Shown here piece by piece: positions 49,133 to 57,809 of a stretch of DNA of 64,000 nucleotides; within the stretch, counting starts at the first letter, position 1; the number at the start of each line of letters is the position of its first letter. The stretch comes from Mycolicibacterium wolinskyi (GTDB taxonomy: Bacteria > Actinomycetota > Actinomycetes > Mycobacteriales > Mycobacteriaceae), in the NCBI RefSeq assembly GCF_002101965.1, contig NZ_LQQA01000006.1, positions 310,001-374,000 of the forward strand, written 5' to 3'. The notes beneath the pieces were generated by a model, which had not been told where the DNA came from, made no database searches, and worked only from the letters and a program-made list of their open reading frames with translations. Position numbers and translations under genes: made by a program.

Positions 49133-50368
49133 CTAGACGCCGAATATTCGCAGCCCCGCCCACAAGCCGAGTACCGCCGCCACCAGCGTCAGTGGAACCG
49201 TGCACAACCCGACGAAGCTGAATTCGGTGAACGGGGCGCGCAATCCGTTGCGGTGCACCACGTCGCGCCACAGCAGATTCGCCAGGGACCCGACGTAGGT
49301 GAGGTTCGGCCCGATGTTCACCCCGATGAGCACGGCGAGGATCGCGCCAGGGCCGGACGCCGCGACCAGTGGTAGCAACACGAGGACCGCGGGCAGGTTG
49401 TTGACGGCGTTGGACAGCACCGCGGCGATGGCGGCCAACCCGAGCAGGGCGGGAAGCGAGTTGCCGACAGGCAGCACATCTCGCATCACCTCGTCGAGGC
49501 CGTGCAGCATGACCGCGTCGACGACGATGCCGAGGCACAGCACGAACGCCAGGAACGGCAGGTTGACCGCGCGCACGATTCCGGTGACGGTGCTGCGGCC
49601 GCTGAGCAGGCTGCGTGTCCCCAGCACGACCGCACCGGCGAGCGCCGCCCACGCGGGGGAGTGGCCGAGCAGCGAGGTGCCGACGAAACCGGCCAGCGTG
49701 GCCGCGAGCACGACGAGCACGAACACCGGCAGCTCGGGCGCGGGCGGCGCCGTGGCAGGCTGCGTGAGGCTCAGTTCACGAGCGAAAAACCAACGCAGGA
49801 TCACGAACTCGACGGCAAGGGCCGCCAGCCACGGCAGCGACATGACCGCGGTGAACTGGATGAACGAGATGCCCGCGGTCGTGAACGCCAGCAGGTTGGT
49901 CAGATTGGACACCGGAAACACCAGGGACGCGGTGTTCGCCAAGTGTGCGGTGACGTAGGCGTGTGGCCGCGACGGGACCGACATCGCGCGTGCGCTCGCG
50001 AGCACAACCGGTGTGAGCAGCACGGCCGTCGCGTCGAGGCTCAGCGCGGCGGTGGTCGCGGCGGCGATCAGGAACACCATCGCCATGAGCCGGCGTGGGC
50101 TGTCCGCACTCGTGCGGGTCATGAGCGTTCCCGCGGCGTGGAACAGCCCCTCCCGGTCACAGATGTGCGCGAGCACCAGAACGGCTGCGAGGAATCCGAC
50201 GACCGGCAGCAGCCGGGTCACCTCGTCGGTGGCCTGCTCGACCGTGATCGAGCCGACCAGGATCAACAGGCCCGCCGCCGGGACCGCCACCGCGGCCTCC
50301 GGCCAGCCTTCGGGTCGAGCCAGCGCGAACACCAGAACTACGGCCAACAGCACCACCGCCAGAATCAC
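49133..50368 (-). CDS. arsB: ArsB/SLC13-type transporter (Rv3578 family)
   Basis: A 411-residue inner-membrane protein with about eleven hydrophobic segments of the ion-transporter superfamily. The hairpin segments SLDATAVLLTPVVLA and SNAVNNLPAVLVLLPL and the final GVNIGPNLTYVGSLANLLW are typical of arsenite/antimonite permeases ArsB. Arsenite export is the family activity, but no arsenic regulator or reductase gene is nearby, so the natural substrate may differ. The GTG start has AAAGGAA about eight bases upstream. It is divergent from the phosphodiesterase gene. Confidence 0.85.
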   Translation of the reverse strand: MILAVVLLAVVLVFALARPEGWPEAAVAVPAAGLLILVGSITVEQATDEVTRLLPVVGFLAAVLVLAHICDREGLFHAAGTLMTRTSADSPRRLMAMVFLIAAATTAALSLDATAVLLTPVVLASARAMSVPSRPHAYVTAHLANTASLVFPVSNLTNLLAFTTAGISFIQFTAVMSLPWLAALAVEFVILRWFFARELSLTQPATAPPAPELPVFVLVVLAATLAGFVGTSLLGHSPAWAALAGAVVLGTRSLLSGRSTVTGIVRAVNLPFLAFVLCLGIVVDAVMLHGLDEVMRDVLPVGNSLPALLGLAAIAAVLSNAVNNLPAVLVLLPLVAASGPGAILAVLIGVNIGPNLTYVGSLANLLWRDVVHRNGLRAPFTEFSFVGLCTVPLTLVAAVLGLWAGLRIFGV

Positions 50369-50409
50369 GTGGCAGTTCCTTTCGGCCAGTCGAACATTCG
50401 GTGACTATT

Positions 50410-50428
50410 CGCACGGTCGCCCCGTGCG
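50410..50428. promoter_or_regulatory. Inverted repeat in the arsB/phosphodiesterase divergent region
   Basis: CGCACGG-TCGCC-CCGTGCG is a perfect 7 bp inverted repeat with a 5 base spacer, located 41 bp from each start codon. It may be an operator shared by the divergent genes; no cognate regulator is evident. Confidence 0.35.
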
Positions 50429-50468
50429 GTCCTGAAGGTACCGGTTCCGGTGGATAGCGTGGTCAACC

Positions 50469-51449
50469 ATGCGTAGGGCCGCCTCGTTACTCATGCTGTT
50501 CGCACTGGCCGCCACCTTCCAGTCTGTTCCGCGGGCCGTCGCCGCGCCCGACGGGTTCGACCTGCAGTCGCACCGGGGCGGTCGCGGTGAGACGACCGAG
50601 GAATCGTTGCGGGCGTTCGCGAAGTCACTCGAGCTGGGTGTCAGCACCCTTGAACTCGACATCGTGCTCACCAAGGACCACCAGCCACTGGTGTGGCATG
50701 ACCCGGTGATCGACGCGGCCAAATGTTCTGACACCGCGCCCGCGATGCCCGGCGACCCCATGTACCCCTATGTCGGCAAATTGGTGCACGATCTCACGAT
50801 TGAGCAGGTCCGCACACTCGATTGCGGCAAACTGCTGTCCGGCTACCCGGACGCTGAAGTGGTGCGCGGCAACAAAATCGCCACCCTGCCCGAGGTGTTC
50901 GCGCTGACCGACGCCTACCGGGCCGACGTCCGTTTCAACATCGAAACGAAGATCGAGGCCGACAAACCCGAAACATCGGCCGGCCCAGAGGAATTCGTCG
51001 ACGTCATCTTGGCCGCGGTGCGCGCCGCGGGCAAGGTGGACAAGGTCGACATCCAGAGTTTCGACTGGCGCACGCTGCCGCTCGTGCAGCGGGCCGAGCC
51101 GTCGATTCCCCGGGTCGCCCTGTGGGACGAGACCACGTGGGTCCCCGATTCGCCCTGGCTGGCCGGGGTGAATCCCGCCGTGGTCGGCGATCCCATCGCA
51201 GGCGCCATGGTGGTGGGCGCCAACGTGCTGTCGCCGAACTACCGCCTGGTCACCGATCGGGCGTTCGTGGACCGGGCACATGGCTTGGGGTTGCGGGTGA
51301 TTCCGTGGACCGTCAACGACGTCGAGACGATGCGCGCGCAGATCGCGTTGGGGGTCGACGGCATCATCACCGACTACCCGACTCGGCTCCGATCGGTGAT
51401 GGCCGAGCTGGGTATGCCGCTGCCGCCGGCGTATCACCGGGTCAGCTGA
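50469..51449 (+). CDS. Secreted glycerophosphodiester phosphodiesterase
   Basis: A 326-residue exported enzyme releasing glycerol 3-phosphate from phospholipid head groups. Residues 1-25 are a Sec signal peptide (MRRAASLLMLFALAA, cleavage near AVA). The GDPD TIM barrel has the catalytic H35-R36 in QSHRGGRGETTEES, metal ligands in LELDIVLTKD, the second histidine in VWHDPVID, and the C-terminal VIPWTVNDVETM and DGIITDYPTRL motifs. It overlaps the convergent metallo-hydrolase gene by 8 bp. Confidence 0.92.
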   Translation: MRRAASLLMLFALAATFQSVPRAVAAPDGFDLQSHRGGRGETTEESLRAFAKSLELGVSTLELDIVLTKDHQPLVWHDPVIDAAKCSDTAPAMPGDPMYPYVGKLVHDLTIEQVRTLDCGKLLSGYPDAEVVRGNKIATLPEVFALTDAYRADVRFNIETKIEADKPETSAGPEEFVDVILAAVRAAGKVDKVDIQSFDWRTLPLVQRAEPSIPRVALWDETTWVPDSPWLAGVNPAVVGDPIAGAMVVGANVLSPNYRLVTDRAFVDRAHGLGLRVIPWTVNDVETMRAQIALGVDGIITDYPTRLRSVMAELGMPLPPAYHRVS

Positions 51450-52368
51450 ACGCCCACGGATCGCTCGCCTCCCACAGTGTGGGCAGGTGCAGTGCGACGC
51501 CGTCCTGTTCGGCCAGCCGCGTCAGAACGCGCATCGAGACGTCCAGATCGTCACCGGCGTACGGCAGCGCGCGCAGCGGCTTGTGCAGTGGCCGGAAGAA
51601 GTCGTCCCAGTGGATGAGGACGACGCGCCGCGCGCCGACGGCCCGGACGGTTTCGGTCCAGTAGTCGTGCAGATAGTGCTCGGGCTGCAGGCCCAGCTGG
51701 CCCACGCCGAGATAGACGACGTCGGCACGCCGGCCGGTCAGCGCGCCCGCGACGGCGCCGGCACTGCCCACGATCAGCAGGCGCCTGCCGGTGTCACGGT
51801 GGTGGATCAGCGTCGACCAGGCCTCGCCGCATTTGTATGCCGAGGCTTTCACCGGCGGCACCACCGGCTCGGAGATGACGCCGGGAAACCGGTCGGGCGG
51901 ACAGTGTTCCGACTCGCAGAGCGTCACGTCGTAGGCGCCGAGCGAAACCGGTTCGCCGGGGGTCACGGTGACGAGTCTGTCGTCGGGCAGGCCACCCCCG
52001 CGACCCACCTGTGCGGCCGACGCTCCGCCTACGAGCTGTGCACCGGTGTGTGCGGCGACCACTGCCGAATCCATCGCATGGTCGAAGTGGGTGTGCACCG
52101 GCAACACGGCGGCCAGGCGCTGCACACCCAGCCGGGCCAGGCAGCCGTCGATGCGGGGCAGTGACGGCGCGACTTTCCCGAGGCCCACCCGCAACAGTGC
52201 CGGGCGCGAGAAGAATCCGTCGGTCAGGATGGCACTCGATCCGTCGTCCACCAGCAGCGTGGTGACGCCGGCCCAGGTGACCGTGACCGGGGATTGCGGG
52301 GCCGCCGCCGGCGCGTCGAAAAACCGTGCGTAGGACGCCAGGTCGGGCCTGCCGGGTTTGAGCCGCAT
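51442..52368 (-). CDS. MBL-fold metallo-hydrolase (Rv3577 family)
   Basis: A 308-residue metallo-beta-lactamase-fold protein. The dimetal-binding motif is H-T-H-F-D-H (LPVHTHFDHAMD); later ligands are likely the histidine in LCESEHCPP and the one in VLIHWDDFF. The N-terminal VTVTWAGVTTLLVDDG strand pair is typical of the UlaG-like branch. The substrate is unknown. GGTGGGG precedes the ATG. It is separated from rpmE2 upstream by 19 bp and could be read through from the Zur-controlled operon. Confidence 0.86.
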   Translation of the reverse strand: MRLKPGRPDLASYARFFDAPAAAPQSPVTVTWAGVTTLLVDDGSSAILTDGFFSRPALLRVGLGKVAPSLPRIDGCLARLGVQRLAAVLPVHTHFDHAMDSAVVAAHTGAQLVGGASAAQVGRGGGLPDDRLVTVTPGEPVSLGAYDVTLCESEHCPPDRFPGVISEPVVPPVKASAYKCGEAWSTLIHHRDTGRRLLIVGSAGAVAGALTGRRADVVYLGVGQLGLQPEHYLHDYWTETVRAVGARRVVLIHWDDFFRPLHKPLRALPYAGDDLDVSMRVLTRLAEQDGVALHLPTLWEASDPWAFS

Positions 52369-52387
52369 GGCCCCACCATAGAGGCGC

Positions 52388-52636
52388 CTATCCGTAACGC
52401 CTGCGGAACTTCTCCACCTGCCCGGCGGAGTCGATATGCCGTGCCGAGCCGGTCCAGAACGGATGCGAGTCGCTCGTGACGTCGACGACGATCAACGGCA
52501 GCGTCTGTACACCCTGGGGCGTGGGCCATTCCACGGTGCGCGTGCTGGTCGCGGTCGACCGGGTGAGGAACTGCTTGCCGGTGGCCGCGTCCTGGAACAC
52601 GACGGGGTGGTAGTCGGGGTGGATTCCTTGTTTCAT
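52388..52636 (-). CDS. rpmE2: 50S ribosomal protein L31 type B (zinc-free paralogue)
   Basis: An 82-residue L31 ([16 protein letters not shown]) without the C-x2-C zinc ligands of the main form, and with the longer type B middle (FLTRSTATS, then SHPFWTG). Such paralogues replace the zinc-bearing ribosomal protein when zinc is scarce, freeing the metal. AAGGAG lies seven bases before the ATG. It overlaps the CobW-like gene by 4 bp, and a Zur box stands upstream of both. Confidence 0.94.
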   Translation of the reverse strand: MKQGIHPDYHPVVFQDAATGKQFLTRSTATSTRTVEWPTPQGVQTLPLIVVDVTSDSHPFWTGSARHIDSAGQVEKFRRRYG

Positions 52637-53817
52637 TGCTGTTCTCCTTGATGGCGGCCCGGTGCGGCGGTCTCGCCGGCTCCGGGTTGGTCGTCGCACG
52701 GGTCCTCGTGCCAGTCCCCGAACGGGTCGGGGTAGTGCGCCCACTCGCCGGGCCTGCCGAGTTCGTCGTCGGTCAGCAGGGCGCCGCGTAACGCGTCGAC
52801 GATGTCGCCGGGCCGGGCCCCACAGATCAGGACCGTCAGGGATACGTGACGGTCGCCGAACCGGTCGTCCCAGTCGATGGCGGCCATCGCCCGCCGTTCG
52901 GGGTCGACGTAGGCGCGCTCGCTGGAATCCATTGCCGCCAGCCACTTCCCGGCGTTGCTGAAATGCATTCCACCGCCTGCGGATTCGATCCACATGACGT
53001 CGGTGGGCCGGTTCGCGAGCCAGGCTCGGCCACGCGTGCGCACGACGCCGTCGAGCAGCAGGTCGATGGCCGCGTGCAGCCGCAGCGGATGAAACGGCCG
53101 TCTTGCGGTGAATTCGACGATCCCGACCTCGCCGTCGCGGTCGAGCGGGGGCTCGCCGGCCAGCAGTGGATCGTGGGGAGAGGCGGCGCGGCCACGCCGG
53201 CTGTCGGGTTCGAGATGCGCGAGCGCCATCTCGACGCGGTCGCATCCGACCGTGATGCGGGCCCGCGGTGCCAGCCGGCGCAGCACCGCCAGCGTGGTCG
53301 CCTCCGGTTCGGTGAGCACCAGTACGTCGGCGAACTCGGCTTGGCCTACCACCACCTGTGCGGCCGTGCGGCCGTCATCGAGTTCGTCCTCCCCGACCGC
53401 CTGATGCAGCCACGCCGAGGTGTCGACACAGCTGACGACCGCCTCGTTACTCACGTCGCGCGCGGCCGGTCCGTCGATGTAGCCGGGGCCGACGCACACG
53501 TGGATGTTGTCGATTGCCCAACACACCGGCTCCGGCTCGAGCCACGGCATCAGTTGCACGACGATACGAGCGACGTCGCTGCGCCGGTGCAGGCGGCGGA
53601 GGAGCACGAGCAGGTCGTCGCGCACCGTGCAGGACACGCAGCCGTGGGCCAGCTCAAGCGGCCAGTCCGACGTGTCGGCCGCGGTGCCCACCGTCCGTAG
53701 CACCACCTGGCCGTCGTAGGTGTGGCGAACCAGCACGGTTCCCGGCTTGCGGCTCAACTGCTCGACGACGCGGTCGGTGTCGCCCTGGCCTGCCACCAGC
53801 ACAACAGGCGTTCTCAC
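52633..53817 (-). CDS. CobW/COG0523-like protein lacking the P-loop (Rv0106 family)
   Basis: A 394-residue homologue of the zinc-linked COG0523 GTPases, closely resembling M. tuberculosis Rv0106. The family C-x-x-C metal motif is present ([13 protein letters not shown]), as is the C-terminal CobW domain ([22 protein letters not shown] to [12 protein letters not shown]) and a Cys/His/Asp-rich tail ([11 protein letters not shown]). However, where Walker A (GxxxxGKT) is expected near the N-terminus the sequence is [14 protein letters not shown], so GTP binding appears lost. It probably handles zinc under starvation. It is coupled to rpmE2, and a Zur box lies just upstream of its start. Confidence 0.85.
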   Translation of the reverse strand: MRTPVVLVAGQGDTDRVVEQLSRKPGTVLVRHTYDGQVVLRTVGTAADTSDWPLELAHGCVSCTVRDDLLVLLRRLHRRSDVARIVVQLMPWLEPEPVCWAIDNIHVCVGPGYIDGPAARDVSNEAVVSCVDTSAWLHQAVGEDELDDGRTAAQVVVGQAEFADVLVLTEPEATTLAVLRRLAPRARITVGCDRVEMALAHLEPDSRRGRAASPHDPLLAGEPPLDRDGEVGIVEFTARRPFHPLRLHAAIDLLLDGVVRTRGRAWLANRPTDVMWIESAGGGMHFSNAGKWLAAMDSSERAYVDPERRAMAAIDWDDRFGDRHVSLTVLICGARPGDIVDALRGALLTDDELGRPGEWAHYPDPFGDWHEDPCDDQPGAGETAAPGRHQGEQQ

Positions 53818-53834
53818 CTGGCCTCCCGATTAAC

Positions 53835-53855
53835 TATTGAAAACGATTATCATTA
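53835..53855. promoter_or_regulatory. Zur box between the divergent zinc-starvation operons
   Basis: The core TGAAAACGATTATCA (53838-53852), with T at 53835 and A at 53855, matches the mycobacterial Zur consensus (T-N2-TGAAAATCATTTTCA-N2-A) at all but three core positions. It is placed to repress both the CobW-like/L31 genes leftward and the L28-L33-S14-S18 operon rightward when zinc is sufficient. Confidence 0.85.
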
Positions 53856-53892
53856 TGCTTAAGCAACGGTACCTCGAGACGAAGGAGATTCA

Positions 53893-54129
53893 ATGTCGGC
53901 CCACTGCCAAGTCACCGGGCGATCGCCCGGCTTCGGCAACACGGTGTCGCACTCACACAAGCGGAGTAGCAGGCGCTGGAACCCGAACATCCAGAACAAG
54001 ACCTATTACCTGCCGAGTGAGGGGCGCCGGGTGCGGTTGCGGGTCAGCGCCAAAGGGATCAAGGTGATCGACCGCGACGGCATCGAGGCAGTCGTAGCCC
54101 GGCTGCGCAGTCGAGGGGAGAAGATCTGA
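53893..54129 (+). CDS. rpmB: 50S ribosomal protein L28 (zinc-free paralogue)
   Basis: A 78-residue L28 ([25 protein letters not shown]). The C-x2-C pairs of zinc-binding L28 are lost; only one cysteine remains (SAHCQVTGR). First gene of the alternative-ribosome operon, 37 bp after the Zur box, with AAGGAG before the ATG. Its TGA overlaps the L33 start (TGATG). Expression is expected only when zinc is low. Confidence 0.95.
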   Translation: MSAHCQVTGRSPGFGNTVSHSHKRSSRRWNPNIQNKTYYLPSEGRRVRLRVSAKGIKVIDRDGIEAVVARLRSRGEKI

Positions 54130-54293
54130 TGGCGCGCACCGATATTCGGCCGATCGTGAAGCTGAGATCCACTGCGGGAACCGGCTACACCTACGTGACG
54201 CGCAAGAACCGGCGCAACGATCCGGACCGCATCGTGCTGAAGAAGTACGACCCGGTGATTCGCAAGCACGTCGACTTCCGCGAGGAGCGCTGA
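54129..54293 (+). CDS. rpmG: 50S ribosomal protein L33 (zinc-free paralogue)
   Basis: A 54-residue L33: [34 protein letters not shown], then [17 protein letters not shown]. It has no cysteine, whereas the zinc form carries C-x2-C pairs at the ST.GTG and YDP positions. Start and stop codons overlap L28 and S14 (TGATG at both ends), giving tight translational coupling in the Zur-controlled operon. Confidence 0.95.
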   Translation: MARTDIRPIVKLRSTAGTGYTYVTRKNRRNDPDRIVLKKYDPVIRKHVDFREER

Positions 54294-54598
54294 TGGCCAA
54301 GGTGTCCAAGATCGTCAAGAACGAGCAGCGGCGCAAGCTCGTCGAGCGCTACGCCGAACGGCGGGCCGAGCTCAAGGAGATCATCCGGAATCCGGCGAGC
54401 ACGAGAGAACAACGGGCCGCGGCGGTTTCGGCGTTGCAACGACTTCCGCGTGACTCAAGTCCGGTGCGGTTGCGCAACCGCGACTCCGTGGACGGCAGGC
54501 CGCGCGGGCACCTGCGCAAGTTCGGGCTCTCCCGGGTTCGGGTCAGGGAGCTCGCGCATCGCGGCGAGCTGCCCGGCGTGCGGAAGTCGAGCTGGTAA
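54293..54598 (+). CDS. rpsN: 30S ribosomal protein S14 (long, zinc-free form)
   Basis: A 101-residue S14 of the long type ([23 protein letters not shown], ending [19 protein letters not shown]) without the zinc-finger cysteines of the 61-residue housekeeping S14. Third gene of the zinc-starvation operon, overlapping L33 by one base and adjacent to S18. Together with L28, L33, S18 and L31 it would convert ribosomes to a zinc-free form. Confidence 0.95.
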   Translation: MAKVSKIVKNEQRRKLVERYAERRAELKEIIRNPASTREQRAAAVSALQRLPRDSSPVRLRNRDSVDGRPRGHLRKFGLSRVRVRELAHRGELPGVRKSSW

Positions 54599-54853
54599 AT
54601 GGCGAAGAAGACTCCGCGAAAGCGCACGCCCGCAATTGAACTCAAGAAGCCGAGGCGCAATCAGCTCAAGGCTCTCGGCGTCACACACGTCGACTACAAA
54701 GACGTCCAACTGCTGCGGACCTTCATCAGTGAGCGGGGAAAGATCCGCTCGCGTCGGGTCACCGGACTCACCCCACAGCAGCAGCGACAGGTTGCGACGG
54801 CGATCAAGAACGCCAGGGAGATGGCACTGCTGCCGGTGGCGGGCACCCGCTGA
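54599..54853 (+). CDS. rpsR2: 30S ribosomal protein S18 (second copy)
   Basis: An 84-residue S18 ([42 protein letters not shown] in outline) without cysteines, the form that replaces the zinc-containing S18 in low zinc. It starts at the base after the S14 stop (TAA-ATG), so the four ribosomal genes form one unit. A cobalamin riboswitch begins shortly after, starting a new transcript. Confidence 0.95.
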   Translation: MAKKTPRKRTPAIELKKPRRNQLKALGVTHVDYKDVQLLRTFISERGKIRSRRVTGLTPQQQRQVATAIKNAREMALLPVAGTR

Positions 54854-54872
54854 CCTACTATCGACACCGATA

Positions 54873-55010
54873 GGCGACTGCGGATCGTGGAAGCCGGTGT
54901 GAATCCGGCGCGGTCCCGCCACTGTGATCGCTCGGTCAGCGCGCTGACCGGCGAGAGCCAGACACACCCCGCAGTCGCCACCTCGCAAGCACTGGGGCGG
55001 ATCTCCCCAG
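54873..55010 (+). ncRNA. Cobalamin riboswitch controlling the corrinoid uptake operon
   Basis: Full-length B12 element: GGAAGCCGGTGTGAATCCGGC, then the B12 box GCCACTG, and a later GAGAGCCAGACA. Its ends pair perfectly over 11 bp, GGCGACTGCGG (54873-54883) with CCGCAGTCGCC (54969-54979). Downstream, CTGGGG (54992-54997) and CCCCAG (55005-55010) form a hairpin directly before the GGGAGAG ribosome binding site of the substrate-binding protein gene, suggesting control at translation initiation. Confidence 0.95.
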
Positions 55011-55027
55011 AGAGGATGGGAGAGCCC

Positions 55028-55996
55028 ATGACCGGTCGTTGGATGGTCGTCGTGATGGCGTCGTTGCTCTTGGCGTCGGGATGTGCCGGTAACTCCGCAA
55101 CGCAGTCCACAGCCGGCACTCCGCCGGGATTCCCGGTGACACTGGACAACTGCGGCGTCACCACGACCTACGATCGGCCGCCGACCCGCGCGGTCGCCCT
55201 CAATCAACATGCGATCGAGACGCTGCTGGCCCTCGGCCTGGAGAAGTCGATGGTTGGCACGTCCTATCTGGACGACCGGATCCTGCCGGAGTATCAGGCC
55301 GCCTACGACAGCGTGCCGGTGCTCGCCGAGGAGTATCCGTCCTATGAGGCACTGCTGGCGGTCGAGCCCGATTTCGTGTACGGCGGGTGGGACAGTGCCT
55401 TCGACGAGAAGGAGGGCCGCGCCCGACAGCGGCTCGCCGATGTGGGAATCGACACCTACCTCAACATCGAGGACTGCTCGTCCGAACCCGCGACGATGTC
55501 CACGGTGGACGCCGAACTTCGTGGCATCGGGCGGATTTTCGGAATCAGCGACCGCGCCGAGGAGCAGGTCGACCAGTTGCACCGCGACCTCGAACGGGCC
55601 GAGTCGAAAGTGCGGGGAGCCGCGCCCGTCAAGGTAGCCGTCTACGACAGTGGTGAGGCGACGGTGTTCACGTCCGGCGGCAAGGGGATCGGCAACGAGA
55701 TGATCACGGCCGCCGGTGGCGTGAACCTGTTCTCCGATGTCCCGAAGGTGTGGGCCGATGTGTCCTTCGAGCAGTTCGCCGAGCGGTCGCCCGATGTCAT
55801 CCTGATCTACGACTACGGCGATCAGCCCGTCGAGCAGAAGAAGAAGTTCCTGATGGGCCACCCTCTGCTGCAGCATGTCCCGGCGATCCGCGACGAGCGG
55901 TTCGCCGTGCTTCCGCTGTCGTCGGTGGTGGTGGGTGTGCGGATTGCCCGTGCAGTGGAAGCCCTTGCCACGCAACTGCATCCGGAGCGGTTTTAG
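55028..55996 (+). CDS. btuF: ABC transporter substrate-binding lipoprotein, corrinoid (BtuF-like)
   Basis: A 322-residue class III periplasmic-binding lipoprotein. Signal peptide with lipobox LLASGC (residues 1-19), then two lobes joined by a helix: VALNQHAIETLLALGL and YPSYEALLAVEPDFVYGGW, later GKGIGNEMITAAGGVNLFSDV. These are typical of BtuF/FhuD-type receptors. The cobalamin riboswitch directly upstream makes vitamin B12 or a related corrinoid the likely ligand rather than a siderophore. The gene overlaps the permease start by one base. Confidence 0.88.
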   Translation: MTGRWMVVVMASLLLASGCAGNSATQSTAGTPPGFPVTLDNCGVTTTYDRPPTRAVALNQHAIETLLALGLEKSMVGTSYLDDRILPEYQAAYDSVPVLAEEYPSYEALLAVEPDFVYGGWDSAFDEKEGRARQRLADVGIDTYLNIEDCSSEPATMSTVDAELRGIGRIFGISDRAEEQVDQLHRDLERAESKVRGAAPVKVAVYDSGEATVFTSGGKGIGNEMITAAGGVNLFSDVPKVWADVSFEQFAERSPDVILIYDYGDQPVEQKKKFLMGHPLLQHVPAIRDERFAVLPLSSVVVGVRIARAVEALATQLHPERF

Positions 55997-57036
55997 TGAG
56001 CCTTGCCGGCCGTCGCGGAATTCCGTACGGGTTGGTCCTGATGGCGCTCGCGGTGATGTTGGCGGCTGCGATGACCGCGGGTGTCGTAGTCGGGTCGGTG
56101 CCCATCGCGCCGGGCGAGGTGTGGGCGATCGTCGCGCATGCCATTCATCCGGGACTGGCCGAGCAGTCCTGGCCGGCAGTGCGCGAATCGATCGTGCTGG
56201 ACGCCAGGTTGCCGCGCGTGGTGCTGGCCGCGGTGATCGGCGCGGGCCTCGCGGCATGCGGCATGACGCTGCAGGCGGTGGTGCGCAATCCACTTGCCGA
56301 TCCGATGTTGCTCGGGGTGTCCTCCGGCGCATCGGTCGGTGCGGTCGTCGTGCTGGTGCTCGGTGTGGGAGCCCTGCAGATCGTCACGCTTCCGCTCGCG
56401 GCGTTCGGTGGTGCGCTGGCCGCGCTTGTCGCGGTGTACTTCCTGGCCCGATCCGGCGGTCGGATGACTACGGTGCGGTTGATCCTGGCGGGCGTCGCGG
56501 TGGCCGAGGTGCTGTCCGCGCTGGCGAGCCTGCTCATCGTCACGTCCGACGACCCGCACAAGGCACAGGCCGCGGTGCGCTGGATGCTGGGCGGACTCGG
56601 CGGTGCCACCTGGTCGATGGTCTGGGTGCCCGCCGTGGTCGTATTCCTTGGTGTGGTCGTCCTTTTGGCGGTCACCAGGTCACTGAACCTGCTCTACACG
56701 GGCGAGGAGGCCGCGGCCTCGCTCGGCCTCGACGTGCACCGGTTCCGCGGCGCGATGTTCGTCGTCGTCGCGCTCATGGTCGGCGCCATGGTCGCGGTGA
56801 GCGGCACGATCGGCTTCGTCGGGTTGATCATGCCGCACGTCGTGCGCCTGCTGGTCGGCGCCGACCACCGCCGCGCCCTGCCTGCGGCCGCACTGCTGGG
56901 TGCCACGTTCCTCGTGGCGTGCGACATCGTCGCGCGAACCGTGGCCACGCCAGAGGAGCTTCCCGTCGGTATTCTCACCGCCCTGGTCGGCGGGCCGTTC
57001 TTCCTGTGGCTGATGCGGCGCAAGGCGCCGGCATGA
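55996..57036 (+). CDS. btuC: FecCD-family ABC permease, corrinoid uptake (BtuC-like)
   Basis: A 346-residue membrane permease with about ten hydrophobic segments. It contains the FecCD signatures RLPRVVLAAVIGAGLAACGMTLQ, NPLADPMLLGVSSGASVGA and the coupling segment GTIGFVGLIMPHVVRLLVG, followed by PVGILTALVGGPFFLWLM. Starting at the GTG overlapping the btuF stop, it is coupled to both neighbours. Corrinoid import is inferred from the riboswitch. Confidence 0.9.
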   Translation: MSLAGRRGIPYGLVLMALAVMLAAAMTAGVVVGSVPIAPGEVWAIVAHAIHPGLAEQSWPAVRESIVLDARLPRVVLAAVIGAGLAACGMTLQAVVRNPLADPMLLGVSSGASVGAVVVLVLGVGALQIVTLPLAAFGGALAALVAVYFLARSGGRMTTVRLILAGVAVAEVLSALASLLIVTSDDPHKAQAAVRWMLGGLGGATWSMVWVPAVVVFLGVVVLLAVTRSLNLLYTGEEAAASLGLDVHRFRGAMFVVVALMVGAMVAVSGTIGFVGLIMPHVVRLLVGADHRRALPAAALLGATFLVACDIVARTVATPEELPVGILTALVGGPFFLWLMRRKAPA

Positions 57037-57809
57037 CGGCGCGGTGCTCGATCCAATCGGTGTCGGTGACGATGCGCGGAAAGGCGTTGGTGCGCGACGT
57101 TTCGCTCGACGTCGCCCCGGGCGAGATGGTGGCGGTCGTAGGGCCCAACGGCGCGGGCAAGACCACCCTGCTGCGAACGCTGTACCGGGCCCAGCGACCC
57201 ACTGCGGGGCAGATTCTCGTCGACGGCGACGATGTGTGGCGGCTCCCGGGCAAGCGTGCGGCGCAGCGGGTCGCGGCCGTGCTGCAAGATATCGCAGGCG
57301 ATTTCGAGTTGACGGTGTTCGACGTCGTGGCGATGGGGCGCACACCGTACAAGCGGTCGTTCGAGGGCGACAACGCCTCCGACCGCGACATCATCGAGTC
57401 GGCTCTCGCGGCCCTCGACATCGCCGAACTCGGTCACGCGCCGTTCAATCAGTTGTCCGGTGGTCAGAAGCAGCGCGCGCTGATCGCGCGGGCCCTGGCC
57501 CAACGTACCGACGTGATCGTGCTCGACGAACCCACCAATCACCTTGACCTACGGCATCAGCACGACGCCCTGCACTTGATGCGCGAGACCGGGGCCACCG
57601 TGATCGCCGCGCTGCACGACCTCAATCTCGCTGCGGCCTACTGCGACCGGATCTGCGTGCTCGATCGCGGGCAGATGGTCGCGGTTGGCACGCCGCGCGA
57701 GGTGCTCACGGTCGACCTGCTCGCCGCGGTGTACGGCGTCGACGCTCAGATCGATGACACCATGGGTATGCCGCGGGTCACGGTTCTGCCGAGGATCCCC
57801 GCACCGTGA
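57033..57809 (+). CDS. btuD: ABC transporter ATP-binding protein, corrinoid uptake (BtuD-like)
   Basis: A 258-residue ATPase subunit. Walker A is G37-P-N-G-A-G-K43-T-T, the Q-loop lies in AAVLQDIAG, the signature is LSGGQKQR, Walker B VIVLDEPTNHLDL and the switch histidine follows in ALHDLNLA. Together with the permease and binding protein it completes a type II importer. It overlaps the permease by 4 bp (ATGA) and the next gene by 4 bp (GTGA). Confidence 0.93.
   Translation: MTARCSIQSVSVTMRGKALVRDVSLDVAPGEMVAVVGPNGAGKTTLLRTLYRAQRPTAGQILVDGDDVWRLPGKRAAQRVAAVLQDIAGDFELTVFDVVAMGRTPYKRSFEGDNASDRDIIESALAALDIAELGHAPFNQLSGGQKQRALIARALAQRTDVIVLDEPTNHLDLRHQHDALHLMRETGATVIAALHDLNLAAAYCDRICVLDRGQMVAVGTPREVLTVDLLAAVYGVDAQIDDTMGMPRVTVLPRIPAP

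Noticed and set aside
48054..49136. Plus-strand frame opposite the purple acid phosphatase-like gene
   Set aside because: Antisense shadow with no domain; the minus strand carries the full dimetal motif set.
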